Below are positions 10,049 through 17,788 of a stretch of 49,022 bases of DNA, piece after piece. Within the stretch, counting starts at the first letter, position 1. The number at the start of each line of letters is the position of its first letter. The notes under the pieces were generated by a model, which saw only the letters and a program-made list of their open reading frames with translations, had not been told where the DNA came from and did not search any database. Both the position numbers and the translations under genes were made by a program. This stretch comes from G963677325 sp963677325 (GTDB lineage: Bacteria > Bacteroidota > Bacteroidia > Bacteroidales > Prolixibacteraceae), in NCBI GenBank assembly GCA_963677325.2, contig CAXXGM010000012.1, forward strand, positions 1 to 49,022, given 5' to 3'.

Positions 10049-10621
10049 TTAATTTTTTTGTTCGCTCAGTGAATCCTTTAATGATTTTATCGATTTATAG
10101 ATTAGGTTCCGGCACGATTCAATACTCATATCCATCATTTCAGCAGTCTCTTCGTAAGTCAATCCTTCCGTAAATTTAAGGTACACAGCTTCCTTCTGAC
10201 GGGGTGTTAATAGCGCTATTGCTTTGCGTAAAGACATTTCTTTCTGATCTGAATTTTCACCGAGAATAATATCATGTTCAATGGAGTAGGTGATTTCAAA
10301 TACATATTCCTCTTCATTGTCTTTCAGATTGTACTTCATTTCTTTCTGAATCAGCCGGTGCAATTTCCTCTTAAATGATTTGATCAGATAAAATTGAATG
10401 TTGTCAGTATCTCCAAGGTTATTCCTGTTTCTGACCAGGTCGCAAAAAAGATCTTGAATTGAATCCTCTATGATTGAATGGTTTGAAGTGAATTTTAATC
10501 CATACAGATATAGTTTTTTTGAAATTTGTGCATAAATCAAAGAAAGAGCATCATTATCTCCTTCCTTGAATTTAGCCCATATTTCTGTATCTGAGGGTTT
10601 TAAAATTTTCATCCTGATCAA
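10049..10621 (-). CDS. ECF RNA polymerase sigma factor (FecI/SigX-like)
   Basis: 190 aa. Region 2 (about 25-90) holds IIEDSIQDLFCDLVRNRN, where core and -10 recognition reside. Region 4 (about 130-185) has LTPRQKEAVYLKFTEGLTYEETAEMMDM, a helix-turn-helix for -35 recognition. It directs transcription of the neighbouring PUL and is held inactive by the adjacent FecR. The order sigma-FecR-SusC-SusD-enzymes on one strand is the classical Bacteroidota arrangement. The start could also be the internal MKILK, 9 bases downstream. Confidence 0.93.
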   Translation of the reverse strand: MIRMKILKPSDTEIWAKFKEGDNDALSLIYAQISKKLYLYGLKFTSNHSIIEDSIQDLFCDLVRNRNNLGDTDNIQFYLIKSFKRKLHRLIQKEMKYNLKDNEEEYVFEITYSIEHDIILGENSDQKEMSLRKAIALLTPRQKEAVYLKFTEGLTYEETAEMMDMSIESCRNLIYKSIKSLKDSLSEQKN

Positions 10622-10999
10622 TTATCGTTATCCATTAAATCATTTGAAAAAATATCCCAGGATTTTGTTAGTTAGATTCAAATTTCAAAAGTAACTTTTT
10701 CTTGTTTTGTGTAATGCAATATTCTGAAAAAATTGTAGAAGGTTGAATAAAGAAAACGCTGGCTCATTTGAATAGCCAAATTTTCCTGCTTATTGATTCA
10801 ACGATTTCTTTTTAAAAATGAACCTATCTCTTATCAGAATAAAATATTTCCGGATAGACCTGTTGAATAAATTGGAAGTGGCTTAAACATTCTCTGATTG
10901 CATGATCCGCGGTGATAATTTTGTCAACAAATATCAAATCTTCCGGTAAATCTTAAAGAGGGATGACCACGAAGATGATCCTGATTCCAATCATCAAAA
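10622..10999. other. Intergenic region without recognisable gene
   Basis: About 380 bp between the divergently arranged sigma factor and LytTR genes. I see no ORF with a sensible protein, no RNA gene and no strong hairpin. It should contain the promoter of the sigma/fecR unit (leftward). Confidence 0.4.
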
Positions 11000-11147
11000 T
11001 AAGTAATTGGAATAAAATAATGTCATATGAGGCTTATCGGTTATAGATGTTTAGACCAAAGGCAAAAGGGGAATATTATGATCCTTCAGCCTGAACTCTA
11101 ATCTCCATCAGCCTAAAAATACGACATTATATTCTTGACATTACTTA
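11000..11147 (+). repeat. Element A, copy 1 (MITE-like, about 148 bp)
   Basis: It starts TAAGTAATTGGAATAAAATA and ends with an imperfect reverse complement (cgacattatattcttgacat, then tactta). The two ends match as AAGTAAT...ATAATGTC inverted repeats. Near-identical copies lie at 12798-12938 (same orientation) and 38002-38149 (inverted). TA at both ends would fit a Tc1/mariner-IS630-type target. No coding capacity. It ends 19 bp before the ATG at 11166, so it may influence the LytTR gene. Confidence 0.75.
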
Positions 11148-11165
11148 TTATAATGTAGAGTCTAT

Positions 11166-12128
11166 ATGTTTTTTCGTGTTGTCGCACCTTTATCCTTCAA
11201 ATTTATTCTTTATTTGTATTTTCACACCGATATAAAAATGCCATATCCATTAATTGGGTCAATGAAAATGATTCCAGGGAAAATGATAAAATTCAGAGAA
11301 TTACTAAATCAGCCCTTTACGCTACTCGATCAGGTCCGATATCGCCTGATTTTTATTGCATTCTGCACCTTTTTCAGCATTTTCTTTGTCAATGTTTTTG
11401 TTCCTTTCAACATCAATAGTTGGAGTCAGGATTCGGGATGGGATCAACTGGTGAGGCTTTCAGGTTTCGGAATAATTTTAGGGCTTATTCTGGTCATCTC
11501 CCAATTCGGAATACGACATATTACAGGAATAAAACATTATAAAATTGGCACTTTTATTCTTTGGCTGTTTGGCGAATTTCTTTGTATGACTGTCTCTTTC
11601 CTCTTTTATCAGTCGAGCTGGGACCTCAGCATCAGCCAATTCATGGACGAAATCCCCTACAGTTTCAAATACACCTTATTGGGTATCCTGATCCCTTATT
11701 CGCTGTCGCTGCTGGTTATTTCACAAATCATAAACCAAACAAAAATAAGCCAGCTGAAGATTGAAGCAGAACAGGCCGTTCTGGAACTTGGGCTTATGAA
11801 TTTCCCCGATGAAAAAGGAATTATCCGCTTTTCAATTGCCGCTGAACAATTGCTTTACCTTGAATCAGCAGATAATTATGTGATTTTGTTCTACAGGAGT
11901 GGCAACAAGCCAACCAAACAAATCTTGAGAAACTCAATGAAGAATATTGAAGGACTTTTTGCAAATTCTCCGCTAAAACGATGTCATCGGTCCTACATGG
12001 TAAATCTGCATCAAATAGAATTTGTTGATTATGAAAAGACCAAATGCAGGGTAAAACTTTCGGGCATTGAAAATCTTATTCCTGTCTCCCGAAAATTCTA
12101 TCCTGAGATTAAGCCATACGTTAGTTGA
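11166..12128 (+). CDS. Membrane-anchored LytTR-domain transcriptional regulator
   Basis: 320 aa from this ATG. The true start is more likely an internal Met at 11238 or later (MIKFRELLNQPF...), because the first about 40 residues look unlike the family. Four predicted membrane helices (LIFIAFCTFFSIFFVNVF; GFGIILGLILVISQFG; IGTFILWLFGEFLCMTVSF; LLGILIPYSLSLLVIS) are followed by a C-terminal LytTR DNA-binding domain (about 215-320; YLESADNYVILFY, RCHRSYMVNLHQI, PVSRKFYPEI). There is no receiver domain, so the membrane part may be the sensor. LytTR proteins bind paired direct repeats about two helical turns apart, which matters for the 21-bp repeats found upstream of eight genes here. That link is inference. 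Confidence 0.85.
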   Translation: MFFRVVAPLSFKFILYLYFHTDIKMPYPLIGSMKMIPGKMIKFRELLNQPFTLLDQVRYRLIFIAFCTFFSIFFVNVFVPFNINSWSQDSGWDQLVRLSGFGIILGLILVISQFGIRHITGIKHYKIGTFILWLFGEFLCMTVSFLFYQSSWDLSISQFMDEIPYSFKYTLLGILIPYSLSLLVISQIINQTKISQLKIEAEQAVLELGLMNFPDEKGIIRFSIAAEQLLYLESADNYVILFYRSGNKPTKQILRNSMKNIEGLFANSPLKRCHRSYMVNLHQIEFVDYEKTKCRVKLSGIENLIPVSRKFYPEIKPYVS

Positions 12129-12287
12129 AGGCTCGTCTGCCAGTTGTTCAAAGAATCAAAGCCACTAAATCTCTTATTCAAAATAGTTCCTATTATTGGA
12201 TCAGATCTTTATTTTCAGCCTTGGAAATATATTCACCCCGCATTTAACCCATTCGTCCCATATTTTTTTTGATTCCATTTTCATCCG

Positions 12288-12295
12288 TAATTTTG
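12288..12295 (+). promoter_or_regulatory. Candidate -7 box TAATTTTG
   Basis: Matches TAnnTTTG, with a TTTG 16 bp upstream. It lies 73 nt before the ATG of the small secreted protein. Position and consensus are the only support. Confidence 0.4.
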
Positions 12296-12368
12296 TGTTC
12301 ATGATTATTCGCTGCTGTATAATGCACTGAATATCAAAACTTCTAATAATTACTTTAAAAAAAGAAAA

Positions 12369-12743
12369 ATGAAAAGATTAATGATGATTGTCTTGTTTGT
12401 GTTTTGCGCTACATTGTTTCCCAACTATGGACAGGCAGCAGAAAACAATTCACTAAAAGGAACCTGGAATTATAAAGTTCCTGAAGCGCCGTCTGAGTAC
12501 AGCGAAGGCAAACTGATTTTTGCAGAAAAAGAAGGGGCCGTTACAGGAATAGTAAAATTTATGGATGGGACGGAAATCAAAGTTCAGAAACTAAAAGTGG
12601 GGAGCGACAGCATTTCGTTTACTGTCGAAATTGAAAGCAATGAAATAACGTTAAACGGCAAAATCGCCGACGGCAAAATCATTGGCAAAGTTGACTCTCC
12701 TCAAGGCATATTGGGCATGACTGCGGAACGCTCCAAAATCTAA
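12369..12743 (+). CDS. Small secreted beta-rich protein, function unknown
   Basis: 124 aa. A signal peptide covers about residues 1-23 (LFVFCATLFPNYGQA, cleaved before AEN). The mature part of about 100 aa is a run of alternating strands (GTWNYKVPEAP, KLIFAEKEGAVTGIVKFMDG, ITLNGKIADGKIIGKV) resembling small lipocalin-like or calycin-type domains of Bacteroidota. I do not recognise a characterised family. It is followed at once by an intrinsic terminator, so it appears monocistronic. Confidence 0.75.
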   Translation: MKRLMMIVLFVFCATLFPNYGQAAENNSLKGTWNYKVPEAPSEYSEGKLIFAEKEGAVTGIVKFMDGTEIKVQKLKVGSDSISFTVEIESNEITLNGKIADGKIIGKVDSPQGILGMTAERSKI

Positions 12744-12760
12744 ACCATCAAAGTAACCGG

Positions 12761-12797
12761 GCAGGGAAACTATCCCCAGTTTTCCCTGCTATTTTTT
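12761..12797 (+). terminator. Intrinsic terminator
   Basis: Arms GCAGGGAAA and TTTTCCCTGC with a short loop are followed by a run of seven T. They lie 18 bp after the stop of the small secreted protein. Element A copy 2 begins directly at the end of the T-run. Confidence 0.8.
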
Positions 12798-12938
12798 TAA
12801 GTAATTGGAATAAAATAATGTCAGATGAGGATTTCAGGCTATAGGCGTTTAGGTAAAAGGGGAATATTATGATCCTTCAGCCTAAAGCCTAAACTCCTTC
12901 AGCCTAAAAATACGACATTATATTCTTGACATTACTTA
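12798..12938 (+). repeat. Element A, copy 2 (MITE-like, about 141 bp)
   Basis: Same ends as the copy at 11000-11147 (TAAGTAATTGGAATAAAATA at the left, cgacattatattcttgacat plus tactta at the right). The middle is diverged, with a repeated ttcagcctaaa motif. It is about 7 bp shorter. It sits exactly at the T-tail of the preceding terminator. Confidence 0.75.
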
Positions 12939-13039
12939 GGATGTGATTAACGCTGCAAAATTAGAGCATTGGTTGAAATGTCCATCACTCAAAAATTATC
13001 TTTCTTATTCATCACTCGTCTTTATTTCACAGCAAAAAC

Positions 13040-13047
13040 TATATTTG
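13040..13047 (+). promoter_or_regulatory. -7 box TATATTTG of the carbon-nitrogen hydrolase gene
   Basis: Perfect TAnnTTTG ending 18 nt before the ATG. T-rich TTTATTT lies about 20 bp upstream as a possible -33 region. Confidence 0.55.
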
Positions 13048-13065
13048 TAGTAAACCTGAAGAATC

Positions 13066-14094
13066 ATGAAAAATAGAAATGTTTACTGCGGGATTCTTTT
13101 TCTTATATGTTTTTTTTGTGTGGTTGTATCTGAGGCAAGCAACCGGATTACAGTAGTCACAATCGGAGGCGGCGGTGTATCGGTAAAAGCTGCGGATAAA
13201 GATTCACCCCAGAAATTAGTAGACCAAATGATCGGTTTTTGGAAAGGTGAACTGAACAAAGTTCTCCCTAATCATCCTGATCTGATTTTACTTACAGAAG
13301 TGTGTGACAGACCTGGCGGATTATCCCTGGAGCAGCAGTTTAATTATTACCGGGTAAGAAAAAACCAGGTACTCGATTTCTTCGCCTCGGTTGCCAGGAC
13401 CAACCATTGTTACATTGCTTTCGGGATGGACCGTGAAGAGAATGGCCTGTGGTGGAATTCCAGTGTTTTACTCAACCGGGAAGGGAAAGTTGCTGGAATA
13501 TATAATAAGAATTTCCCGACAATCGGTGAAATGGAAACTATTCAGGCGGATGATGAAACGCCTGTTTTTCAATGTGATTTTGGCCGTGTGGCATCCGTCA
13601 TTTGCTTTGATTTGAATTTTGATGAATTGCGTCAGCGATATGAAAAACTGCATCCGGATATCATCCTGTTTTCAAGCATGTATCATGGCGGTCTTGAACA
13701 GTCAAAGTGGGCCTATTCCTGCAAATCTTTTTTTGTTTGTTCATTCAGCGCTAACACCGCCCCTTCTGAAATACGTAATCCCCTCGGTGAAGTAGTGGCT
13801 GCGTCCACCAATTATTACAACTATGCTGTAGCGGTCATCAATCTGGATTACAAAATTGTTCACCTGGGTTATAATGTGGCTAAACTTGAGGCATTGAAAA
13901 AGAGGTATGGGAAAGAGGTAGCCATTCATGATCCGGGACTGATTGGCTCTGTTATGGTCACAAGCGAGAAAGAGGGCGTCAGCGTTGACGATATGTTGAA
14001 AGAGTTTAAGATCGAGTGCACAGAGGACTATTTCAACCGATCAAGACAGGTAAGAACTGACCAGATAAAAAGAAGAAAAGTACCCGTTCAATGA
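13066..14094 (+). CDS. Exported carbon-nitrogen hydrolase (nitrilase superfamily)
   Basis: 342 aa. A signal peptide covers about residues 1-24 (GILFLICFFCVVVSEA). The nitrilase catalytic triad is present: Glu78 in LLTEVCDRP, Lys148 in IYNKNFP and Cys180 in ASVICFDLNFDELR. Family members cleave non-peptide C-N bonds of amides or nitriles; the substrate cannot be read here. Export is unusual for the superfamily but recurrent in Bacteroidota, often beside glycan loci. The gene stands alone with its own promoter. Its stop is followed by an out-of-frame IPT/TIG remnant. Confidence 0.88.
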   Translation: MKNRNVYCGILFLICFFCVVVSEASNRITVVTIGGGGVSVKAADKDSPQKLVDQMIGFWKGELNKVLPNHPDLILLTEVCDRPGGLSLEQQFNYYRVRKNQVLDFFASVARTNHCYIAFGMDREENGLWWNSSVLLNREGKVAGIYNKNFPTIGEMETIQADDETPVFQCDFGRVASVICFDLNFDELRQRYEKLHPDIILFSSMYHGGLEQSKWAYSCKSFFVCSFSANTAPSEIRNPLGEVVAASTNYYNYAVAVINLDYKIVHLGYNVAKLEALKKRYGKEVAIHDPGLIGSVMVTSEKEGVSVDDMLKEFKIECTEDYFNRSRQVRTDQIKRRKVPVQ

Positions 14095-14128
14095 ACGGCT
14101 GTTATTTGATGGGTGTGAATTAACCCTG

Positions 14129-14491
14129 GTGAATTCTTCCACAATTAAAATAAAAGTGCCATCCGGGGCTCCTTCAGGAGTCAATACATTAAAGATTACA
14201 GCAAACAATGTAGTTATTTGCGACTCAACCTTTACCGTTCTTTCTCCTGAAATTACAAGCTTTTCTCCCGCTTCTGGAACTCCCGGGACAGAGATTACTA
14301 TCAATGGAAATGGGTTTACCAATTACTCTGCGGTAAGGTTTGGGACGGTTAATACAATCATTATCAGTACTTCACCCACTCAAATAAAGGCAGCTGTACC
14401 TTCTAACGCAGGCGTTGGTGCGATGAAAATTTCTGTTGTATCCGGCGCGAGTATCACCATATCAGGCACTGATTTTACCATAACCAATTAG
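14129..14491 (+). CDS. IPT/TIG-domain protein fragment, probable pseudogene
   Basis: 120 aa from a GTG. It contains the end of one IPT/TIG beta-sandwich (STIKIKVPSGAPSGVNTLKI) and one complete domain (ITSFSPASGTPGTEITINGN, then GVGAMKISV). The same frame stays open upstream to about 14075, overlapping the end of the hydrolase gene, and reads ERLLFDGCELTLV, which looks like the missing front of the first IPT domain. There is no signal peptide, no convincing start and no membrane anchor. It is therefore probably the surviving 3' end of a larger cell-surface IPT protein. A good terminator follows. Confidence 0.55.
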   Translation: MNSSTIKIKVPSGAPSGVNTLKITANNVVICDSTFTVLSPEITSFSPASGTPGTEITINGNGFTNYSAVRFGTVNTIIISTSPTQIKAAVPSNAGVGAMKISVVSGASITISGTDFTITN

Positions 14492-14556
14492 AATTTCTTT
14501 TATTTTGGGATCCGGAATATCCAGGTAAACAGATCAATACACCCTGTAAAGAATAG

Positions 14557-14582
14557 GGGCGACCGGTGGTCGCCCTTTAATA
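14557..14582 (+). terminator. Intrinsic terminator after IPT fragment
   Basis: 8-bp arms GGGCGACC and GGTCGCCC with a 2-base GT-type loop are followed by TTTAATAAAA. It could serve both converging units (IPT fragment and the small protein at 14608-14934). Confidence 0.7.
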
Positions 14583-14607
14583 AAATGAGCTGAATCAATC
14601 ATAATGA

Positions 14608-14934
14608 TTATATCAGAATAATTATCAGCACCACCACCAGTAAAAGTCCTCCACCACCGGCAAAATAAACCGTACTATGTGATCTCATATGAGATCGGTC
14701 AGAACGATATTCATTGCGGTAATGCCTTCTCTCCTGGGGGCTTAATTTGGACATATCCATGGCTTTAATTTCTTTCATCCTTGCCATAATTGCCATGTCC
14801 TCTTCAGAGACAGTTCCTGTTGTTTTGGTTGCAGTCACACTAGACGAATTCTCTTTTGTTGCTGCTTTTGATTGTGTTGGAATGATGGTCAACAGCATGA
14901 ATGCTGTCATCAATCCGAGTGCTAATTTTCTCAT
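14608..14934 (-). CDS. Small exported protein with Gly-rich C-terminal membrane anchor
   Basis: 108 aa from MRKLALGLM. Upstream residues in the same frame are unlikely, because a signal peptide starts here (LALGLMTAFMLLTIIPTQSKA). The middle part is charged (SEEDMAIMARMKEIKAMDMS, SPQERRHYRNEYRS). The C-terminus is GGGG followed by a hydrophobic helix LLLVVVLIIILI to the end. I recognise the shape as a common Bacteroidota small protein of unknown role. It has the eight-member shared promoter (-7 box at 14972-14979) and a 16-nt semi-palindrome just after it. A stress-induced envelope protein is plausible. Confidence 0.7.
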   Translation of the reverse strand: MRKLALGLMTAFMLLTIIPTQSKAATKENSSSVTATKTTGTVSEEDMAIMARMKEIKAMDMSKLSPQERRHYRNEYRSDRSHMRSHSTVYFAGGGGLLLVVVLIIILI

Positions 14935-14951
14935 TTGAAATATTTTAAATT

Positions 14952-15037
14952 GTGAATGAATTTCCACACAACAAAGATCGGTGCCTTTGCAAAAGCAAGT
15001 GTTACAAAACTTTAAAGATAAGTTGCATGATTCACAC
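14952..15037 (-). promoter_or_regulatory. Shared regulon promoter, site 1 (with +1 semi-palindrome)
   Basis: Minus strand, in order: GTGTGAAT-C-ATGCAAC, 14 nt, TTGTAAC, 21 nt, GATCTTTG (14972-14979). Four nt later comes GTGGAAATTCATTCAC (14952-14967). It drives the small protein starting at 14934. The spacing is identical to seven other sites in the window. Confidence 0.65.
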
Positions 15038-15053
15038 GTTTGACAATTATCAA

Positions 15054-17576
15054 TTAAAATTTGACCTTTTTATAAAATATTCTTTTGGTAACTTCAGCCG
15101 ATAAGATGTACAGAATGACAATCAGTAATAAAAACAAATAGGTAGGGAGCGTGAGGGGGTTGAAGCCAAATATTTGTCCAATGGGAGTCAAAGGAAAAAT
15201 TAAAGTGACAGCAGCAATCGTCAAGGTGGCTGTAAACAGATATTTCCCTGGTTTGCTCCTGAAAAAAGGTTTCCTGCTTCGGATAACCAATACAATCATA
15301 GAGGCTGAGATAACAGATTCGATGAACCAACCTGTCCTGAACTGGCCTTGATTGGCATGAAGAACGAGCAAAAGCAGTCCAAAAGTCAGGTAATCAAATA
15401 CAGAACTCACCAATCCAAAAGTGATCATAAACTTGCGAATGGCCTTGATATCCCAGCGTCTTGGATGATCAATCATTTCATCATCAACATGGTCGGTAGC
15501 AATGGTCATTTCAGGGAAGTCTGTCAAGAGGTTTGTGAGAAGGATCTGCTTGGGTAGCAACGGAAGAAATGGAATAAATAACGATATACCGGCCATGCTG
15601 AACATATTACCAAAATTAGCGCTTGTAGCCATAAACACGTATTTCAGTGTATTGGCAAAAGTGGTTCGTCCTTCTCTCACTCCTTCGATCAAAACACTCA
15701 GATCTTTCTCCAGCAATACGATATCAGCGGCATCTTTAGCCACATCAGCGGCAGTATCTACGGAAATCCCAACATCGGCGGCGTGAAGGGCGGAGGCATC
15801 ATTGATTCCATCACCCATATATCCCACTACATTTCCGGCCTTTCGCAAAGCAATGATAATTCGCTCTTTCTGGTTGGGTTCTATCTCGGCAAATACATTT
15901 ACTTTACCCACCTCTCTAATCAGCGCACCATCACTCATCTTGCCAAGTTCAGGGCCGGTAATGATTTTATGATTTTCCAGTCCCATCTTTTTACTCAGGC
16001 TGGCTGCCACAAGATGGTTATCCCCGGTGATGATTTTAAGTGAAACGCCCAATTTCTTTAGACTGGCAATAGTATCTGTAATATTTGCTTTCGGTGGATC
16101 AAAGAGCGTGAGAAATCCTGAAAGCGTCATATCTTTCTCATCGCTTTTGTTAATGAGGGCTCCTGTAGGAATGTTTTTGTACGCTATTCCTATTGTCCGA
16201 AAACCCTGGTCACTGAACTCTTCAAACTGTTTCTGAATCTGTTTCTGCATCGGGAAAATTTCTACAATGCTTCCTTCTTTAATTTCAACGGTTGAACATA
16301 CTTCGAGAATATTTGCCAGGGCGCCTTTGGTTACCATAAAATGTTCACCTTCATTGGCAACGGCCACACTCAGGCGTTTACGAATAAAATCATAAGGGAT
16401 TTCGTCCTGTTTTTTGTATTTCGACAGATCAATTTTGCGATAATGCAGAATGGCCTCATCGATAGGATTTGTAAATCCTGTTTCATAAAAAGCATTGAGA
16501 TAGGCAAACAGAAATACTTTTTCACTGGCAACCCCATTTACATCGAATGCTGATTCTACCTGTACGGTTCCTTCGGTGAGAGTGCCGGTTTTATCAGAGC
16601 AGATTACATTCATGCTGCCAAAGTTCTCGATAGAGGCAAGCCGTTTAACGATCACTTTCTTAACCGCCATCTTTTTGGCGCCGTGAGCAAGGTTAATGCT
16701 GATGATTGCGGGTAACAACTGCGGAGTTAACCCAACTGCAAGAGCCAGTGAGAAAAGAAATGAGTCCAGTACCGGCCTGTGAAGATAAACGTTGATGGCA
16801 AATATAATAACGACCAATATAAGAGTGACTTCTCCAAGAAAATACCCGAACCTGCGTATGCCACGTTCGAATTCTGTTTCCGGTTCTTTGAGTTTCAGAC
16901 GTTCGGATACCTTTCCAAACTCGGTGTTTATGCCAGTGAGCGTTACCAGCGCTTTTGCATTACCGCTCACGATATGAGTTCCCATCCATACCGAGTTGGT
17001 GCGCTTCGCCAGGGCTGTGTCAGAGGGTAACACAGAAACATTTTTTTCGACAGGGAAAGTCTCCCCCGTAAGCATAGCTTCATCAACGAATAAGTCTTTA
17101 GATTCAAGAATGAGGCAGTCCCCTGGAACAATGTCCCCGGCATTGAGGATGACCACATCACCGGGTACAATATCTTCTACCGGAATTTCCCTTTCTTTCC
17201 CATCACGGATAACGGCTGCCTTGATCTGTACAATAGCCAGCAATTTTGCAACGGCATTGGAAGCGCCATACTCCTGCCAAAATCCAAGTAATCCACTTAT
17301 GATGACGATAATCAATATGATGGATGCATCAATCGGATTATGCAAAAACAGCGACAATCCGGTTGCAAATAAAAGGATAAGGATAATAGGGCTTTTAAAC
17401 TGTCCAATCAGGAGGATAAAAGCATCGGATCGTTTTTTAGCTTTCAGACGATTAGGACCATACGTTGTTAGTCTCTTTTTCGAATCATTGGTGGTAAGTC
17501 CACTGACCGATGTTTGGAGGCTTTTCAGTATTTCATCTGCAGAATCACCCCAAAAGGATTGAAGGTCCTGGTTCAT
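15054..17576 (-). CDS. mgtA: Magnesium-translocating P-type ATPase, MgtA/MgtB type (P3B)
   Basis: 840 aa, close to the usual MgtA length. The actuator motif LTGET is near residue 170. The phosphorylated Asp is D328 in CSDKTGTLTEG. The hinge GDGINDASAL is near 620. M4 has LALAVGLTPQLLPAI, typical of Mg2+ P3B pumps, and C-terminal helices complete the ten-helix core. It pumps Mg2+ into the cytoplasm. The N-terminal QSFWGDSADEILKSL matches the family start. It lacks the shared promoter motif, so it is probably regulated separately. The upstream 210 bp holds one hairpin. Confidence 0.93.
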   Translation of the reverse strand: MNQDLQSFWGDSADEILKSLQTSVSGLTTNDSKKRLTTYGPNRLKAKKRSDAFILLIGQFKSPIILILLFATGLSLFLHNPIDASIILIIVIISGLLGFWQEYGASNAVAKLLAIVQIKAAVIRDGKEREIPVEDIVPGDVVILNAGDIVPGDCLILESKDLFVDEAMLTGETFPVEKNVSVLPSDTALAKRTNSVWMGTHIVSGNAKALVTLTGINTEFGKVSERLKLKEPETEFERGIRRFGYFLGEVTLILVVIIFAINVYLHRPVLDSFLFSLALAVGLTPQLLPAIISINLAHGAKKMAVKKVIVKRLASIENFGSMNVICSDKTGTLTEGTVQVESAFDVNGVASEKVFLFAYLNAFYETGFTNPIDEAILHYRKIDLSKYKKQDEIPYDFIRKRLSVAVANEGEHFMVTKGALANILEVCSTVEIKEGSIVEIFPMQKQIQKQFEEFSDQGFRTIGIAYKNIPTGALINKSDEKDMTLSGFLTLFDPPKANITDTIASLKKLGVSLKIITGDNHLVAASLSKKMGLENHKIITGPELGKMSDGALIREVGKVNVFAEIEPNQKERIIIALRKAGNVVGYMGDGINDASALHAADVGISVDTAADVAKDAADIVLLEKDLSVLIEGVREGRTTFANTLKYVFMATSANFGNMFSMAGISLFIPFLPLLPKQILLTNLLTDFPEMTIATDHVDDEMIDHPRRWDIKAIRKFMITFGLVSSVFDYLTFGLLLLVLHANQGQFRTGWFIESVISASMIVLVIRSRKPFFRSKPGKYLFTATLTIAAVTLIFPLTPIGQIFGFNPLTLPTYLFLLLIVILYILSAEVTKRIFYKKVKF

Positions 17577-17687
17577 GAGTGAGTATTTTGATCTTATTTA
17601 TGAAGGTTTCTGATTCAAATCATTCGTTTAGTAATTGAGGGATTGATAAGTTCTGTAATTCAAAAGCCTGTTTTTTTAATCCATTAA

Positions 17688-17720
17688 TTTCATGCAGCAT
17701 AACATTTATACTGCATGAAA
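17688..17720. other. Perfect 10-bp stem hairpin upstream of mgtA
   Basis: TTTCATGCAG (17688-17697) pairs with CTGCATGAAA (17711-17720) across a 13-nt loop. It lies 68 bp after the DUF6600 stop and 111 bp before mgtA, both on the minus strand. It could be a weak terminator of the former or part of the leader of the latter; nothing identifies it as an Mg2+ riboswitch. Confidence 0.45.
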
Positions 17721-17788
17721 AGTTTTGAAATATGACTGCAATTATTTTAGTAATTATTCGGACAATAAGCAACTTATAGTTCAATCTC

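Noticed and set aside
16996..17562. 188-codon open frame antisense to the Mg2+ ATPase gene
   Set aside because: It is the mirror of a strongly conserved P-type ATPase; the protein is low-complexity Ser/Arg-rich without domain.
17577..17788. Mg2+-sensing riboswitch upstream of the ATPase
   Set aside because: Only one simple hairpin; no M-box or mgtL-like features could be recognised.
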